Below, one piece after another: positions 47,736 to 61,648 of a stretch of DNA of 64,000 bases. The stretch is from Rhizoctonia solani. Taxonomy: Eukaryota > Basidiomycota > Agaricomycetes > Cantharellales > Ceratobasidiaceae. Position numbers and translations under genes: made by a program. The notes below the pieces were generated by a model. The model was not told the DNA's origin. It saw only the letters and a program-made list of their open reading frames with translations, and ran no database searches. Each line of letters opens with the position of its first letter. Position 1 is the first letter of the stretch. The stretch is from assembly GCF_016906535.1 (NCBI RefSeq), contig NC_057375.1:310001-374000 (forward strand), written 5' to 3'.

Positions 47736-50321
47736 ATGCAGCTTCGAAGCATCCCTGTCATTTTGGGAGTGCTTCTGCCGGCGGCTCAGGCTGCACTTCG
47801 TCAACACACTTTGATGGTAAGTCAATTGTCTGTCACCAAGAACATGCGTGACAGTCGCTGGTTTTAGGTTACCAATGGCACGAGCAATGCCGATGGAGTT
47901 ACTCGCTCTTCGTGGCTGATTAACGGCCAGACCCCTGGTCCTCATTTTGTCTGGGACGAAGGCGATGACGTCTCCGTCACTGTCATCAACAAAGGCAGCG
48001 AACCCATCACCGTTCACTGGCATGGGTGCGTAATTAGTTCCCACTTTTTTTGCATAAATTTATTGATTCTCCTGGCTAGAATCGAGCAACATGGCACTCC
48101 CTGGTCCGATGGTGTACCTGGCCTGGCCCAGTATCCAATTAGACCTGGTGAAAATTTTGTATACAACTTTACGTTATATCAGTCCGGATTCTACTGTGAG
48201 CCTCACCGTCCTTCTGCATAATCCTAGTGACTTACAGTGTTTCAAGGGTACCATTCCCACTATGTAAGCATTCAATACATGAAATTGGAAATTGACTGAC
48301 TTGTCTACAGAAAATGCAACTCGACGATGGCCTTAAAGGGACGATATACATCCGTCCAGATCCCAAGAAACCAAAACCATTCAACCAGATCTCCAATGAT
48401 ACCACCGTTCTGAACCAACTGAAGAATGCCGAAATTAATCCACTGATGCTTAATGTGTAAGCCTCATTCGGCGTTATATTTTCGGTTATTGAAACGCCTG
48501 TCGTCTAGCTACGACTATAAACACTACACATCGGAGTATTGGATGTCCGAATGGGAACGCACCGATGTCGAGCAACTTTGCATTGACAACATCATTGGTA
48601 TGTGTGACTTCTCCAGTACGCGGTCGGTAATCTCTGACTTCTCTGTGGCAGTCAACGGAAAAGGTCAGGTTCAATGCCCGGACATGACAGAGATCAATAG
48701 CCTCGCAGCGTCATACCAAAAGCCATTGACCAAGAAAGGGTATGTGATTTACAACTGTGAGGTGTGCTTGCTGTTTGCTGACTTTGTTTACAGCTGTGTA
48801 TGTTCCAATCTTTCACGATATACTGGCAAGCTCTAACACAAAAATCCCAGATGTACCCCAACAACACCTTGATGTTCCCTTACTTGGACTCTAAGGTTGG
48901 TAATATGCTTAATCAAATCCTCATCATTACTCACTCACAACCCTTTAGCCCTCGACGGTTGATCCAAAAATGTGGTACGATTGCTCGAGCACAAAGACAC
49001 CTTTCGAAGTCTTCACCGCTAAGCAAGCTGACGGTTGGGTTTCATTTATTCTGTTGGTATGCGCCATTGTTCTTCATACGCGAGCTTACTACTGACAGAG
49101 ATGGTATTTCAGAATAGCGGTGCACTATGGGATCTCCGAGTCTCTATTGACTCGCACAAAATGTACTTTTGTAAGCCAACTTGACTTTCACAACGACACC
49201 TGTGCTGAGATTTGGATATAAAGTCGCTGCGGATGGGCACTACACTCAGGTTCAAGTTGCAACATCCGTTCTAATCCCCATAGGCGAACGTTACCAGTTT
49301 TTCGTCAAACTTGATCAGACGCCTGGAGACTACATCATCCGAACCGCTGCTGTGGTTATGCCCCAGTTAATCAACGGATACGCTATTCTTTCGTATACTA
49401 GTACTGGTGCCACCGGTGCCGGACTGGTTAGCACAACTGCTCTTCCAGCCGCTAAAACTCCTGTGAGCAATCTGGCGATTTGTACAGGATGCTTACTAAC
49501 TAATTGGTCCAGTACATTGACTATGCTGGTGGCATCATCAATGGCGGTGTTGATCTCGTTACTGCTAATCTGGCACCTTATCCCCCCACCCCTCCTCCCC
49601 AGGGCAAGGCTGACCTCACATTGTCTTTGAACGTAACCCGGACTGGCGAGTTCGGATGGGTTCTCAATGGTATGTCCGCTAGTCCCCAATGTTCAGCGGC
49701 GCCTAACTCTGCCATAGGTAACACCTGGCAGCAACCGGCAGATGACTTTACACCTCTCTTGTTCCAGCCAAGCGAGGTTGCATCTTTGGACCCAAAAGTA
49801 TACTTCTCATACAAGAATGGCACTCTGGTTGACCTCATCTTCACCGTCACGGCTGGAAACCCTGCCGCTCATCCTCCTCACCCTATGCATAAGCACGGCG
49901 TTAAGGCTTGGCTTTTGGGCACTGGCACTGGTGCCTTTCCTTATACTACAATTCAAGACGCTGTCGATGCCGGGTATAGCGGTATCAATATCAAGAACCC
50001 GCCTCTGCGTGACGATTTTCCAACGGTGAGTGCACACAGCACTATTTTTAACATTGGATCGCTTAATAAAGAATGCTTAGCCCGGAGATATTACTGGCAA
50101 AGCATGGATGGCTGTCCGCTTCCGCGCCGTCGACCCAGGCCCGGTCATTCTTCACTGCCACATTGATCCTCACCTTGCAACTGGAATGGTTGTTGGTAGG
50201 TTGACACTCCTTTTTTCAACTGCAAATACTCATAATTACTCTTCTAGTCCTCCTTGAAGGAGCCGAGAAGATCACTAGTGGATACGTTCCAAGCTACTAC
50301 TTGACCAAGAACAAGCCGTGA
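47736..50321 (+). CDS. Secreted laccase-like multicopper oxidase
   Basis: It oxidises phenols or similar substrates with reduction of O2 to water. It starts M-Q-L-R-S-I-P-V-I-L-G-V with a signal peptide to about A-A-Q-A. The four copper motifs are present: H-W-H-G-I-E-Q-H-G (about 48018-48093), Y-H-S-H (about 48255), H-P-P-H-P-M-H-K-H-G (about 49876-49905) and H-C-H-I-D-P-H-L-A-T-G-M (50153-50188). The residue ten after the type-1 Cys is Met, which in the family goes with a lower redox potential. The first motif is followed by T-P-W-S-D-G-V-P-G, as in ascorbate-oxidase-like members. About ten short introns; ends TGA at 50319-50321. No frame break is evident. Confidence 0.9.
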
Positions 50322-53300
50322 ATGCGTCACGGTGACCATCCATAACCATAGTTCGTTTTGGTGTTCCATCATGTTGTTTTATATCTATAATGGTTTCCGA
50401 ATTCAATACATATCTTCGCTTTTGAATTGTACATAGAGCTGAAATTGGTTATGCAAGTTTATATTTCCTCAAATACGTAGTTCATGGGCGTTGTTGGCGA
50501 ATAAAATCTCTGAGATTTGGTGTTATGGTATGGTATGAGGCGCAACGTTTGCTAGAAAAGTAAAAGCAAAAGATATCCTTGGCCTCTCTTTTCCATTAAA
50601 AATACACAAGAATTTGTTAGTTGAGTTTTCAGGTGCAAACTCTTACAATGCAAACATTGTGGTATGGGAATTTGATCTCCCATGGTCCCACGAAATCGAG
50701 CTAGACCTTTCAGTTAGAGGGATATGCCATAAACAATGAGTTATCATGAATCTCAGTCTTGAAACGCAAATTTATCGGAGCAACTCCCTTTCTTGCATCA
50801 GCTCAAGACTCCGCTCGATTCGAATTATAGGAAGAATCGCTCGAAAACAACCATGTTTGGCGCCTTCAGGATTAGGATAGAACTTGTAAAGGTTCCATAT
50901 AATTATTTAGCAACTCTCCATATTCTGTATTCCTATCGAATCAGGTAGCACGACTTAGTGCCTGTGCGGCGATTGCTCACAACGATTGAAGGAACTGCTA
51001 GGCGCATTGTAAATAGATCCCTTCGAACATTGACAAAGACTTTCCATCCCTGCACTCGATCTGTGTGGTTGTGTAGAAAGACGTAGAATGTACTGGAATG
51101 TCCTGCAATCGAGTCAAGAGGGTGACTCACTTGATGTATGCACAGTACGCGCAGTACGCGCAAGTCATGCCTGTATAGTATAAAAGGGCCTTTTTCAAGC
51201 CCCGAATACTCATCTCATCCCACTTTTGTATCTACTCAGTCATTACTTGATCTACTACTTATATACATAAATTGAATTCGTATTTCTACAAGTTGCGTCT
51301 GAATCAGTTAGATCAATGCATATATCCTATGTATAGGGAATCCCAAGTTGTAATTCTCAGAGCCCAGTTGGGTTAAGTTGATATCCTGTCGGATGGCCGC
51401 AGCGAAAGACTAAAGTATAGAGAACAAAATGACCGAGGAAATAAAATAAAATAAAGTCAATAAAATTAATACGAAGACAAAACACATCTCAACCTATTTC
51501 GGATTGAAATGCAAAAATGTTGCCGAGAGCCAAGGTTCGACTAGCCGATGGGCAAGTTGTCAGTTTCTATAGTACTCTTTGGCACTTGTCATGTGGATTA
51601 TATTAGATGCCTTGGTTCCAAGTACCAGCCAAGGTTCGGTGGCGAGAGTCTGATCAAACCCAACAATTCAAAATTATCCCCTAATGGTTGGCTCATTGGC
51701 AATTAAGCCTTGGTGCATGGTGCCCAAGTGTTCTCGACAGATCGGGACCAAACTCTACGAAAGGACGAAATATAGCCTCCGCGTCTTGTATATATGACAG
51801 TTGAGAAATACGAATCTGACCAAAATGAATTCTGACGAGGTATCTATACTCCGGGGCGATCCCGGCTCTCGAGGTCGAGCAATGGTTAAGCTTTGACTGG
51901 CTGAATGTCTCCAAATGTCGAAGCTCGACAGTCAACGGTTTCAAATTTCTCTCAAGTTTCCAGTTATACAAGAGTCACAGAATCGGCAGGCTTCCCGACA
52001 TTCGACAGAATCCCACGAACCATGCCAAATGAACGTCTCTCAAGTCCGTGCATTTGAACTTGATACAGTTCTCCAAATAGTAGTTTCTGCAAACTGAGCG
52101 ACACCTTCGCATCTAAACAGACTCCATTATACGAAAAGAGAACCATCACCCACAGTACAGTACCTTTGCGCCTCAAACCTGCCCCCCGAGCCGCCCAAAA
52201 AAGAACGAAAACAATAACAAATACCCGTAATATTCCCACAAACGGTTAAAACACTGCGATCCCCCACACCCGCACCCGCGCCTATACCTGAAACTAGACC
52301 CTTCATGCCTTGACCCAATGGAAATCCGCCGTGTTCAGGATCGAGAGAATCCGCCGGGATGCATGAGATCCGTCGCTCCCCCTCCCGCTAGATGCGATCC
52401 CCCACACCGTGATATCCGTCGCGGTCGCACCCGTGTACCCGTGGCCGTACCCGTATCCGGGTGAGATCCGCCGTTTGGCTAGAAATCCTCCGACCGGCGG
52501 CCGAGGGAGGGTAAAATTAAATGAGCTTGAAATGCCGAGTCCGGGGTACCGGCTGAGTACAGTTCCACCATCACGCCCTACGAAATCCAAGTCAGCCTAA
52601 CAAAAACGATAAACTCACCAAGGGAAACAATTATCAACACGACAAGAACGAGGAGATCACCAAGTCCCCGAGTCCCAAGCCGATAACAAATCAAGATCCG
52701 ACCAGCCAAGGGGTACCAAGTTCCGAATAGCCAAGAACGACCTTTTTTTTTTTTCTTCGTTTGCTGCCGAGGCACGGTACCTCGTTTCCCTTGGCCTCTT
52801 GTTCGAAATTTGCTTGAAGGACGGTCGAGTGGGGGGTCGTGCAACGTGCTCCCGTCGAGAGTTCCGGAAAAACGTGTATAGGTTGAAATTCGATGGGTAG
52901 CGTGGGTGATTGGTATATACTTTTTGAATGGGGTTCTCAAGGGAACGTCTTTTTCTTTTTGATGGGACGAGCCCGTAGTTGTGTAAAATACGTCGTTGGG
53001 TGGATAATTAAATGAAAAACGAGGGTGCCGAAAAGTGAAGCCTGTTTGGGTGTTTAGGTCTTGGAGTGAAAGAGGTCGATGAGTTTCGGGTATGAGAGAT
53101 CGAGCGGTATTGGGGGTGTATAGCAGGGTTTTAGAAAATAAAACTGGGAAGAGAAAGAGGTAAAGTGTATGTGGGGTTCCAGGTACCTGCAAGCCGAATG
53201 ATCAGAAATGAATTTCCAAAAACCAAAATAAAGTCCCATAAACGTCGAGTCATCGTACATGACAGTAATGAGAACACAACAAGTCCACGAAAGTTCATGG

Positions 53301-54199
53301 CATCGATCAACGTCGAAATCCAGTCCGCCACGTATAGCCCCGTCGCAAGCTGTACACATTACATCATATAAATACGACGCCAGCTCAGCAAGGGCAACCC
53401 AACGTACCCAGATGGCGCAACGAAATCGCATCAAACGTTAGTAGCCGTGCAGTGCAACGGTGCCTCTTCGTCCCCCTAGCACACAACCCAGATCGACACG
53501 ACGAGTCCAGAATTGGATGCCCACATGGCTATAGACCTATTACGGCACTATGCCTAGGCTTGCGCGCTTAAGCTTGGAATAACAAAGGGGCGATCGGGCC
53601 GTAATCGGACTTCACACGGCCGTCTGGGCCTTGAGGTATCGGAGTGCATATCTCTGGTATCAAAGTTAGGATGCGCATATGACTAGGGGGGCGTGACTTG
53701 CGATAGACTCAGGCGAGAGTCGGAAGCTGGCTCATGTCCGAGGGTGGGTTGTGTCCATCTCACGCTCACTCGATATGTACACGTCCACACTTCTCGTATT
53801 TGAGGTGTATATATAACCGCTGCGGACGAATGGCATAAATCCAGTAAAGAATAGGGATGTCCGGCCAAGCTGTGTGTTGGATGTAATCCAATAGCAATAC
53901 GAGGTGATCACGGAGTAGGGCCAAATAGGGGCAAGTTCTAATTGGGTGTTAATGCGCGCGCATAAAGTCTATTGTTGTCGGCTAGTGATGGTGGCTGAGG
54001 CAACGGGTGCGAAGGTACGGCTGATTTCGCAGCGGCAACAGAATATACGAAAAACGCCCGGATACCGCGGAGTGAGTTAAGCGCTGAAAAGGCCCCAAGA
54101 CAAGTCGATCAAGCAACACCAGCATAGCACCACCACATACACACTGCCCTTTTTTACGTAGGTGCCGGGGCTATATATACGCGAGAGCAAGTGCTGACG
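50322..54199. other. Long intergenic region with a weak minus-strand gene candidate
   Basis: 3.9 kb. Between about 53000 and 52305 on the minus strand, an open stretch with Lys-rich and hydrophobic (L-L-V-L-V-V-L-I-I-V-S-L) segments could splice over 39 bases at about 52615-52577. It would join a Gly/Tyr-rich end (G-Y-G-Y-G-H-G-Y) and stop near 52303. I could not find a convincing start, so I do not call it a gene. Confidence 0.4.
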
Positions 54200-55273
54200 A
54201 TGACACAGACTACGATGGCAAGCAATCCCAGCATCTCCTTGTCCCCGCCCCAGGCCACCCTCTCCCCGCCCGCAACTGGTCGATCGAGACCGAATTCGCA
54301 GGTGATCAGCCCGACTCAGTTGAGCACTGGTCGGCTCGCAGGCAACAGATCCCCCAATTCTATGCCCTCGAGTCCCACTAGCGTGTAAGCCCTGTTGGTC
54401 AGACAAACCCTATATTTATTGATTTTATATCATATCACAGCCATTCCTCTTCTAGTGCCATTTTTGAAAGGGACATTGAGCAGCCCAGCTTTGTAGCACA
54501 TACGATCAAGGATCCGCATCATATCTCTCGTGCCATGACCCACGAGTTGGATGCGGCAGTGCCAAGTGTGTTGAGTGCTGCCATTAGCGCCCTCAATGTT
54601 GGATCAGAAGACGACGTGAGCGTGATCGCTCCCGCGCAGCTCAGTAAGCCTCGACTCGGTCACAGTAAGTCTCAATCGATATGACGTACACCTCATGATT
54701 TTCCATTATTACTCTCCCTTGGCAATATTACCCGGTTCCTCGCTCCACCCACATGCACTCGGCCTCGTGACTTTTTCGTCATAACCGGTACTGACCTTGT
54801 CGCTTTTAGGTCGCTCGCCCTCTCCTACCGCTCGCCCTCCGTTTGTCGAGCGCCAGTCGACTGGCCCATCGCCTCCCGCGACAGACACATCCCCCGCCCT
54901 CTCCCCGCACCAAACAGGCGCATCCCCCACTTCCCCTTTGTCCCCGGTCACTCCGCCTCTTCCTATTCCGCGCCCGCGGAAATCCAATCCGCAGTTGAAC
55001 ACCGACATCAATCGACTCTCGTTCATGTCCTATCATGATTTGTTAGCTTCGACCCCGGTTGCTACGGTTCCGTTGTCGAGTATTGTGAGCGGTGGCGGAG
55101 AGCCGGGTCATTTGCCTGGCGTGATTGGCTTGCATGGTCATAGAACCTCTGGTATCTTTGGAGACGATGTGAGCGAGACTCAATCGGGCGGAGAATTCGA
55201 TCGGGAAGGACTTGGAAGAGGACTGGAGGAGAGATTGGAAGGTGTCCTAAGAGAAGGCCAGGCAAGGGCCTAA
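54200..55273 (+). CDS. Ser/Pro-rich protein of unknown function
   Basis: Three exons (54200-54384, 54441-54664, 54810-55273) join to 873 bases, 290 residues. The N-terminus and middle are Ser/Pro/Thr-rich and probably disordered. Two ordered-looking patches stand out: I-F-E-R-D-I-E-Q-P-S ... T-H-E-L-D-A-A-V-P-S-V-L, and N-R-L-S-F-M-S-Y-H-D-L-L-A-S-T-P. The C-terminus is charged and helical. I believe R-L-S-F-x-S-Y-x-D-L-L is shared by uncharacterised fungal proteins, but I cannot give a role. S-P-rich stretches suggest phosphorylation. GTG at 54191 is in frame upstream, but ATG 54200 is the natural start. Confidence 0.75.
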
Positions 55274-56962
55274 ATTCCCTCAAGCCGAACCTTTTGCTCG
55301 ACACCCAATCGACTTGACCCACCACTGAATCTCTAACTTGGAGCGGACACTTTGTTGATACTCCACTATGCTTTTTTTCCTCTTTTGGTTTTGTTCTTCC
55401 TTTGGTTTCCCTCGGTCATACCCTCTCTCGCCCCGTCCCTTCCCCGTCACTATTTTTTCCTCGGGTTTACGCTACTTCGTCCCTTCGCGGCTTACGCCTT
55501 GCCCCCATCTCCATGTGGCACCCGGCTGCCTCATCCTTTCGTGGCACTTCGCCCTACCTCCCTTGTGCCTTTGACGGTTCCCACCTGTACCACCTTTCCT
55601 ACCCTATCTCCTTTTATCCCTCTTCTCATCTCTATGCACTCTCGTTTGTTGAATTCCTGTTTTGTCACACTATACATTACAGAGGATGTACTAATCACTA
55701 AACTGGCTATTGAATTTGTTTGCCTGTTGTGCATTGATGCCCCGCTGAAAAGCAAAGTTCGAACATGATTTCGCGTACACTATGCTCCACGGTGCGAAGC
55801 GTCTCCAGCTCAAAGGAAGCGTGGAGCCTTTGTGCATTCTCTCTCCCCATATGTTTCTTGTGCTCCGAATCAACTTGGGTGCCGGTACGAGAAACTTCCT
55901 GCTCGAGGTAGGTATATCGTAATTTACGGAATCCGTGCCGTGTGAATCAACAAGGTACAGGGTTGATTATGTCATGTGGTTTGATGGTGTGGAGGTGGCG
56001 ATGTGGCGGGTGGTTGATTGTGAGTGTTGTGGCGATACGACGTCCGTTGTCGTGGAAAGTACTATTGTCAGACACGACGGTTTTTATCAGCTTTGTCGAG
56101 CCTGTTGCTTCATATTCAGAGGTGGTTTATACTGTCAATATCATCTCCAGTAATTAAAGTTACATAGTGCCAAGGCCTTGCAGGCAAGTGTGCGAGGTAC
56201 AGATGTGAGCAGCCTCACTAATGTCTATCGTGGATAAGTTTCAATCACAAATCTCGCACTGTCGATCCACCTTGGTAATATCCCATTGTCCCACTGCCCA
56301 GATGTTCCTCTCGCGCATGGGTTTCTTGGTATTGTGGTGGAAAGTAACAGAGGAGAGTATAGTGCTGTAATCGTCACATGAAATGAGCAACATATTGTCA
56401 TCAAACCCGAACACTCTCTATCATGCGTTTTATAGGCGTACGGGTGATCAAGGCGCATACGGAATCGATGAGGCCGACCTGTTCGTGATCAGCCTGACTG
56501 ACAAGGGTCTCATCCAGGAAGATGGATGGTGTCTTCTGGTTCATACTTTCCATAGTTTTATATGCATGTGAGCCGAGGTTACGGTAATAATTGACAATCT
56601 CGCGGCGTTCGAGATTAATAACTTGGCCAGCTCGTATGAGTGCAGGAATGCATAAGCTCAGTGGACGTCCATTTCCCTCTGCGATAATCGATGCTCTGAA
56701 TGAGCCAAATAACGAGATACAGCTTACACCAACTGCTAATGAATATGCAACCCATTTACTACTATTATTGAAGTCGAGCATAGGTTTCATTTCGGTGTGG
56801 CATTTTCTATAAAAGTCGTCGGTGACGATAGCCACCAGCCACGTTAATGCCTCTTTCTTCCTTTACTTTTCTCAACAACTAAACGAAACTGGAGTCGATC
56901 CACGCCATTGTAGTAGCCGATGTGTAATAATGTGTTGCATTGTCTGGAACAGATACATGACA
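55274..56962. other. Intergenic, no gene seen
   Basis: It starts with a C/T-rich stretch (55350-55680), probably 3' UTR or a pyrimidine tract. A 144-residue open frame at 56401-56835 on the minus strand has no domain I recognise. Confidence 0.5.
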
Positions 56963-59900
56963 CTACGGCCGGTAACACTCCATCCACCTATCTCCTATTT
57001 TCCATCCGTCCGTGTTTAAAACGAAAGCCCCTTGGTCAGCGATGATCGAGGAGGTCGAGGGAAGTGCCAGATAGCCGTAGAGATCTGATGGGACCCATAA
57101 TAGCCGTTGACCGTGCGAGTCCACCACCCAGCCATCGTCGTCCAGAGAGGATAGATGGGTTACGTGAGAGGCAGTGGGAGTACCTGCTACAGCATTGTCT
57201 AACAGGACGCGTCAGCACATGAGATAGCAAGACAGGAAATTTCGACACGCACTTGTACCTGTGGCTGCGTCCTCTTGTGAATATGTTCCCAGAAGCGATA
57301 CGTCCCAGAATCGAATGGTGCGGTCCCACGAGCACGAAACGAGGTGTGAGCCATCGGGTGAGAACTGGATGGATGACACGCGACCGGTATGTGCCTTCAG
57401 AGGACCGTGTATAAGCTTGCCGTTCTCCGAGTCCCACACGCGCACAGTATGGTCAGAAGACCCAGATGCAACATACAGACCGTTGGGTGAGAACGACACA
57501 GAGAGGACAAGACTACTATGCGCGCCACCGGTCTCGCCGCAAACAACAAGCTGCTTCCCTGTCTCTGCATCCCATATTCTCACTGATTTGTCATCCGACC
57601 CTGAGACGAGGCGCTTGCCATCTTGGGAGAACTCCACCGAACGAACCCAGTCCTTGTAAGCAGTGATCGGGCCAACGAGCGTAGTGCCACTATGTCGGTC
57701 TAGCACGACTATCTTGCTATCATCCAAGCCACAGACAACCCGATGGCCATCAGGAGAGGTCCCAACCGACAGGATCCGGCGATCTCCTTGGAACAGTTGG
57801 GTCACTTGTTGGCCAGTGCTCACATCCCATACTCGGACAGTGCCGTCATTAGACCCTGAGACGACGACCGTGCTGTCGGGTGAGAATCGCACACAGGTCA
57901 CTCCATTGCTATGCCCCTCCATCGGTCCGTGGATGTCTTGTCCCGTCAGTCCATCCCAGATTCGCAGTGTGCTGTCTTCTGAACCAGACGCAATGTACCG
58001 ATCATCGGCTGAGTAGTCCACAGATACAACATCGCGCTCATGGCCATGGAGTGGTCCGAGCACCAGCTGACCGGTCGCCACATCCCACACGTGTATCGAC
58101 CCATCTGCTGAGCCAGAGACAAGCCGTGTGCCGCTGCGAGAGTATCGGATGGAGTGGATATGGGAGGAAAGAGATGAGGCAGTCGGAAGAGGATTGGAGG
58201 TATCGATGTCTTGCACGTTCCATACGCGTACCGTGCCGTCTGCTGAGCAAGAGAACAGGCGAGTGCTGTCGGGAGAGAAGATGGCCGAGTTGATGTAGCT
58301 GGTGTGTCCCTCGAGCGGTCCAAGCACTGTGTGGCCGGTACGCGTGTCATACACTCGGATTGTGTTGTCGTCTGATCCAGAGGCAATGAAAGCGCCGTTG
58401 TGCGAAAACGCGACGCAGTATACAGCGTTAGAATGTCCTGTGAGTGGTCCTAGCACCGTCTGGCCAGTTTGCGGATCCCACACTCGGATCGTTTTATCAA
58501 GCGAGCCCGAGGCAATGCGCGAGTCAGTGGGACAGGAGCATACTGACCAGACCTGACCAGTATGACCCTCGAAGGGCGTGCCAACCGGCTGGCCTGTCTG
58601 TACATTCCACACTCGCACGGTGTTGTCAGATGATCCAGATGCAAGATGCAAGCCGTCGGAAAAGAACACGACTGAGTTGACGTATGTTCTATGACCCGTG
58701 AGTGGACCATGAGCGCTGACCTCTTGTCCCAATGTGCAGATGTACACCTTTCCGTTCTCCAGGCCACAGGCGACGCGAGACCCGTCAGGCGAGAATGCAA
58801 GCGAATAGCCACCGGACACGCCATCAGGAAGCAGCTGTGTGACCGCGCCTCCGTTGGCGGTGTCCCACACATATGGCGTACCATGATAGCTAGAAAAGGC
58901 CACCTTGTAGCCGTCGGGAGATATCGCAACGTAGTCGACAATCTTTGTGCGCTCTTCGGCAAGGCTGACCACACTCTCGCCCGTCGTCGTATCGTACACC
59001 TCGATGCTGTTTGCGGTAGGTGCCACAAGTCGTCTTCCGTCTCTTGACAGACCCATCGACCACACGATTTGGGTCGAGACCTTCCAGGTGGCGATGAGTG
59101 CTAGTCGGCGTCGATCGATCGCTGTTCCTGTCGGCTGCACAAGTCCGGATGTTCTCGGAATGTATGCTACCGAGAGTGGCCGAGATCGGGGCCAGAACGG
59201 AAGCATGGAAGCGTAGATGTGCGGAGTGCTTTGGGACACGGGATGGTTGGCATAGACCGATACGAACTGGGATGCGTCGTGGGCTAGCTTTGTGACATGT
59301 TCGGGTACGTCTCGCTCCTGTAGTGAAGCTAGGTCAGAGTGTCGAATCAAGACAAAGCTTGCAACCTACGGTACACCACTTCTCGGCGCTCTGTATGACG
59401 GATGTCGCATAGCGTATGTTTTTAGTGAGGTTCATGACTTCCATCCATAGCAGCAGCCTGGATTGAAAGAAGCAGTCGACAAGCCCAGTCAGGCTACTCG
59501 TGTGTTCGCAGAGACTGAGGTGGGTGGTCCAGTAGCGACATGCATATACGAGGCCGGGTGAGATCGATTGGGTGATCCGGTGAGCGAGGTCTTTGACCTG
59601 GTTGTCAAGCAAGAAGGAAGAAGGCAGTGCGCATATGTTGAACTTCGGCTCGGCACCGTCGATGAGTCGTAGGCAGGCTTCCGCGATTGTCGCGTGGCGG
59701 GATCTTGGCTGGCAGTGGTACTGACCCGATCGGTCTTGGGAGAGCATAAAGTCCGGAAATGATGCATGCAACGTGGTCACAAGTCCGGTCTTTTGCGCCA
59801 CGTTCAGTACCGATCGAAACGGAAGCAGTAGTCGATCCACTTGCGTATCACCATCCAGATTCAGTATCTTCGCCATCGCCATTTTCGTCATCGGCTCTAT

Positions 59901-61648
59901 CGCGCATACAGCTGTTTCCAGTACCATCCTCATCCTTCTTTTGTTGCCCTGGCTTGCCCTTGACCTGTTGAACGCCGTATCCAGAATCGTCTTGTATAGC
60001 TCATCAATCACACTTTCGTCTCCTTGTTCCATTGGTACGCTGGCCGAGTTCATGATCACGCTCACAGCTGTGGCTAGATTGTGCATTTCGTGCTCTTGTT
60101 TGATATACCTACAGGTGGTCGCTGCATAGATGAACAGCATTCCGCAGCGGTCGACGATACTACGCCACTGAGCATCGGTCAATGGGATGTCGTGCAGCTC
60201 CTTGCGCATATACGTCTCGATATCCTGCCTAACGACGGCCGAGTCCAGGTTGTGCAGCACAAGCCGCGCATCGTCATGTCCGTCCAGCCGACCAGCCATC
60301 TTGCGCGTGATCTCTTTCTCCGGCCGACTCGATATCAGAAATCGGATCGGAAGTGTGTGCGCGGCGGGCATCAGCAGCTCGAGTATCTGGCCGACGCTAT
60401 CTTCGTTGTCGCATTCGTCCAGCGCGTCGATCACTACGATCAGGTCAGCCGGCAGGCAGTCTTTGACCGCCGCAAGCGGGTCTTCGATCAGCTTCTTGTA
60501 CTGCACATTCAGCGCTAGAGCATGTGCATCGATGTCGGCACTGAGGGCTTTAGAGAGCGCGCATCGGAAAGGAAGTGAGAAACGGGCGAGCTGGTACGCA
60601 ATCGACGGAATGATGTGTTTGACTCGACGACACTCTGGGATCGTCCGTGAGCAGAAGAAGCTTGCGCCTAGTTGGTTTTTACTCTTCAGCTCGGTGCACA
60701 CGGTGTATGCGATCGTGGTCTTTCCGGTGCCAGCCATCCCGTTCATCCAGCACGTCCTACCGGAGCTTGGCTCGTCGGCCCACTCCAGCAGCAGCTTGAT
60801 CTGCGCCTCTCTGGTTCCTTCTGTGCATGCTCCTCGCTTGATGTCGGCGGCCTCGGCCGAGTTGTAGACAGCTGACATGGAGGGCGTCATCTTGTCCAGC
60901 TTGAGTTCCTATGCGGGCCGTAAGCTACAATACTGAGATGCTGTTGGAATACGCACTAGCATCTGTTCGGATATGCCTTGGAGTATGTTCAGGTTCAGAT
61001 TCAGCTGCGGACAGTCGGTCAGAGATCGCCAAGAGCATCAACGCAGGACGCACTGTGAGACGTTCGAGATGATCGTGGACACGCTGACAGCACTCCATCA
61101 CCTCATCTAGCCCATCCATAGCATCCACCAGTCGCCTTCCCGTACCCAGTCCCTGTTTCGCGTCTAGGGTGCTTACTTCTGCTTCGATCTCTCTTTCGGG
61201 TTCGTTAGCGCTGGCCACTGGTGCCATCCGAGACGGACATACGAGCAAATGAGCTTGACACTGTCCGTCATCATGCCTTCCGCCGGGCTTCTCATATGCG
61301 TCGATAGGTCCTTCAGAACCTTGTCAATCTTCTTCCGCAGTTCGCTATATTCACTTCGCTCCTTGGATAGATCCTGCCGGATAGTCAGTTTGCAGCACTA
61401 TGGATGGGGCAGACAGAAGTCCATGCCTGGCAAGCTTCAGCTAGTCTGCCCAGTACGCCAATCGCGGACTTGAGCGGGCCAAACGGCTCGGCACTTGACT
61501 CGAGCTGGCTGAGCAAGGCGGTCACGCTAGGCCACACCCGGCTAACAGAGCCGGTGCGTGGTGTCTTATTCGTGATGCCTATGCTCAGCTGTTGTTTCAC
61601 TTTATGCTTTATGCGAGCTAGCGACTCGCTCAGAGACAGCAGTGGCAT
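56963..61648 (-). CDS. NWD protein: NACHT NTPase with 14 WD40 repeats (fungal NLR-like)
   Basis: A likely STAND signalling protein; relatives act in fungal nonself recognition. From ATG 61648: a helical N-terminal region (61648 to about 60950, three or four short exons), NACHT (60890-59370) with Walker A G-M-A-G-T-G-K-T-T, Walker B V-V-I-D-A-L-D-E-C and F-F-C-S-R-T, then intron 59369-59318. WD40 repeats (59317 to about 57260) follow: 14 units such as D-N-T-V-R-V-W-N, enough for two seven-blade propellers. A last intron (57252-57199) leads to a tail L-L-W-V-P-S-D-L ... T-D-G-W-K-I-G-D-R-W-M-E-C-Y-R-P ending TAG at 56963-56965. No HET or lipase effector domain is evident. The exon-1 donor near 61435 seems to be GC, so the N-terminus is the least sure part. 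Confidence 0.88.

Noticed and set aside
52303..53192. Minus-strand open frames with a hydrophobic stretch and a Gly/Tyr-rich end
   Set aside because: They could join through a 39-base intron, but no ATG start fits and the long frame begins only at a TTG in low-complexity sequence. Kept as a note in the intergenic entry.
56401..56835. 144-residue minus-strand frame
   Set aside because: No recognised domain and no homology pattern; an exon of an unknown gene cannot be excluded.
57261..60875. Plus-strand open frames across the NWD gene
   Set aside because: Antisense shadows of the NACHT and WD40 codons.
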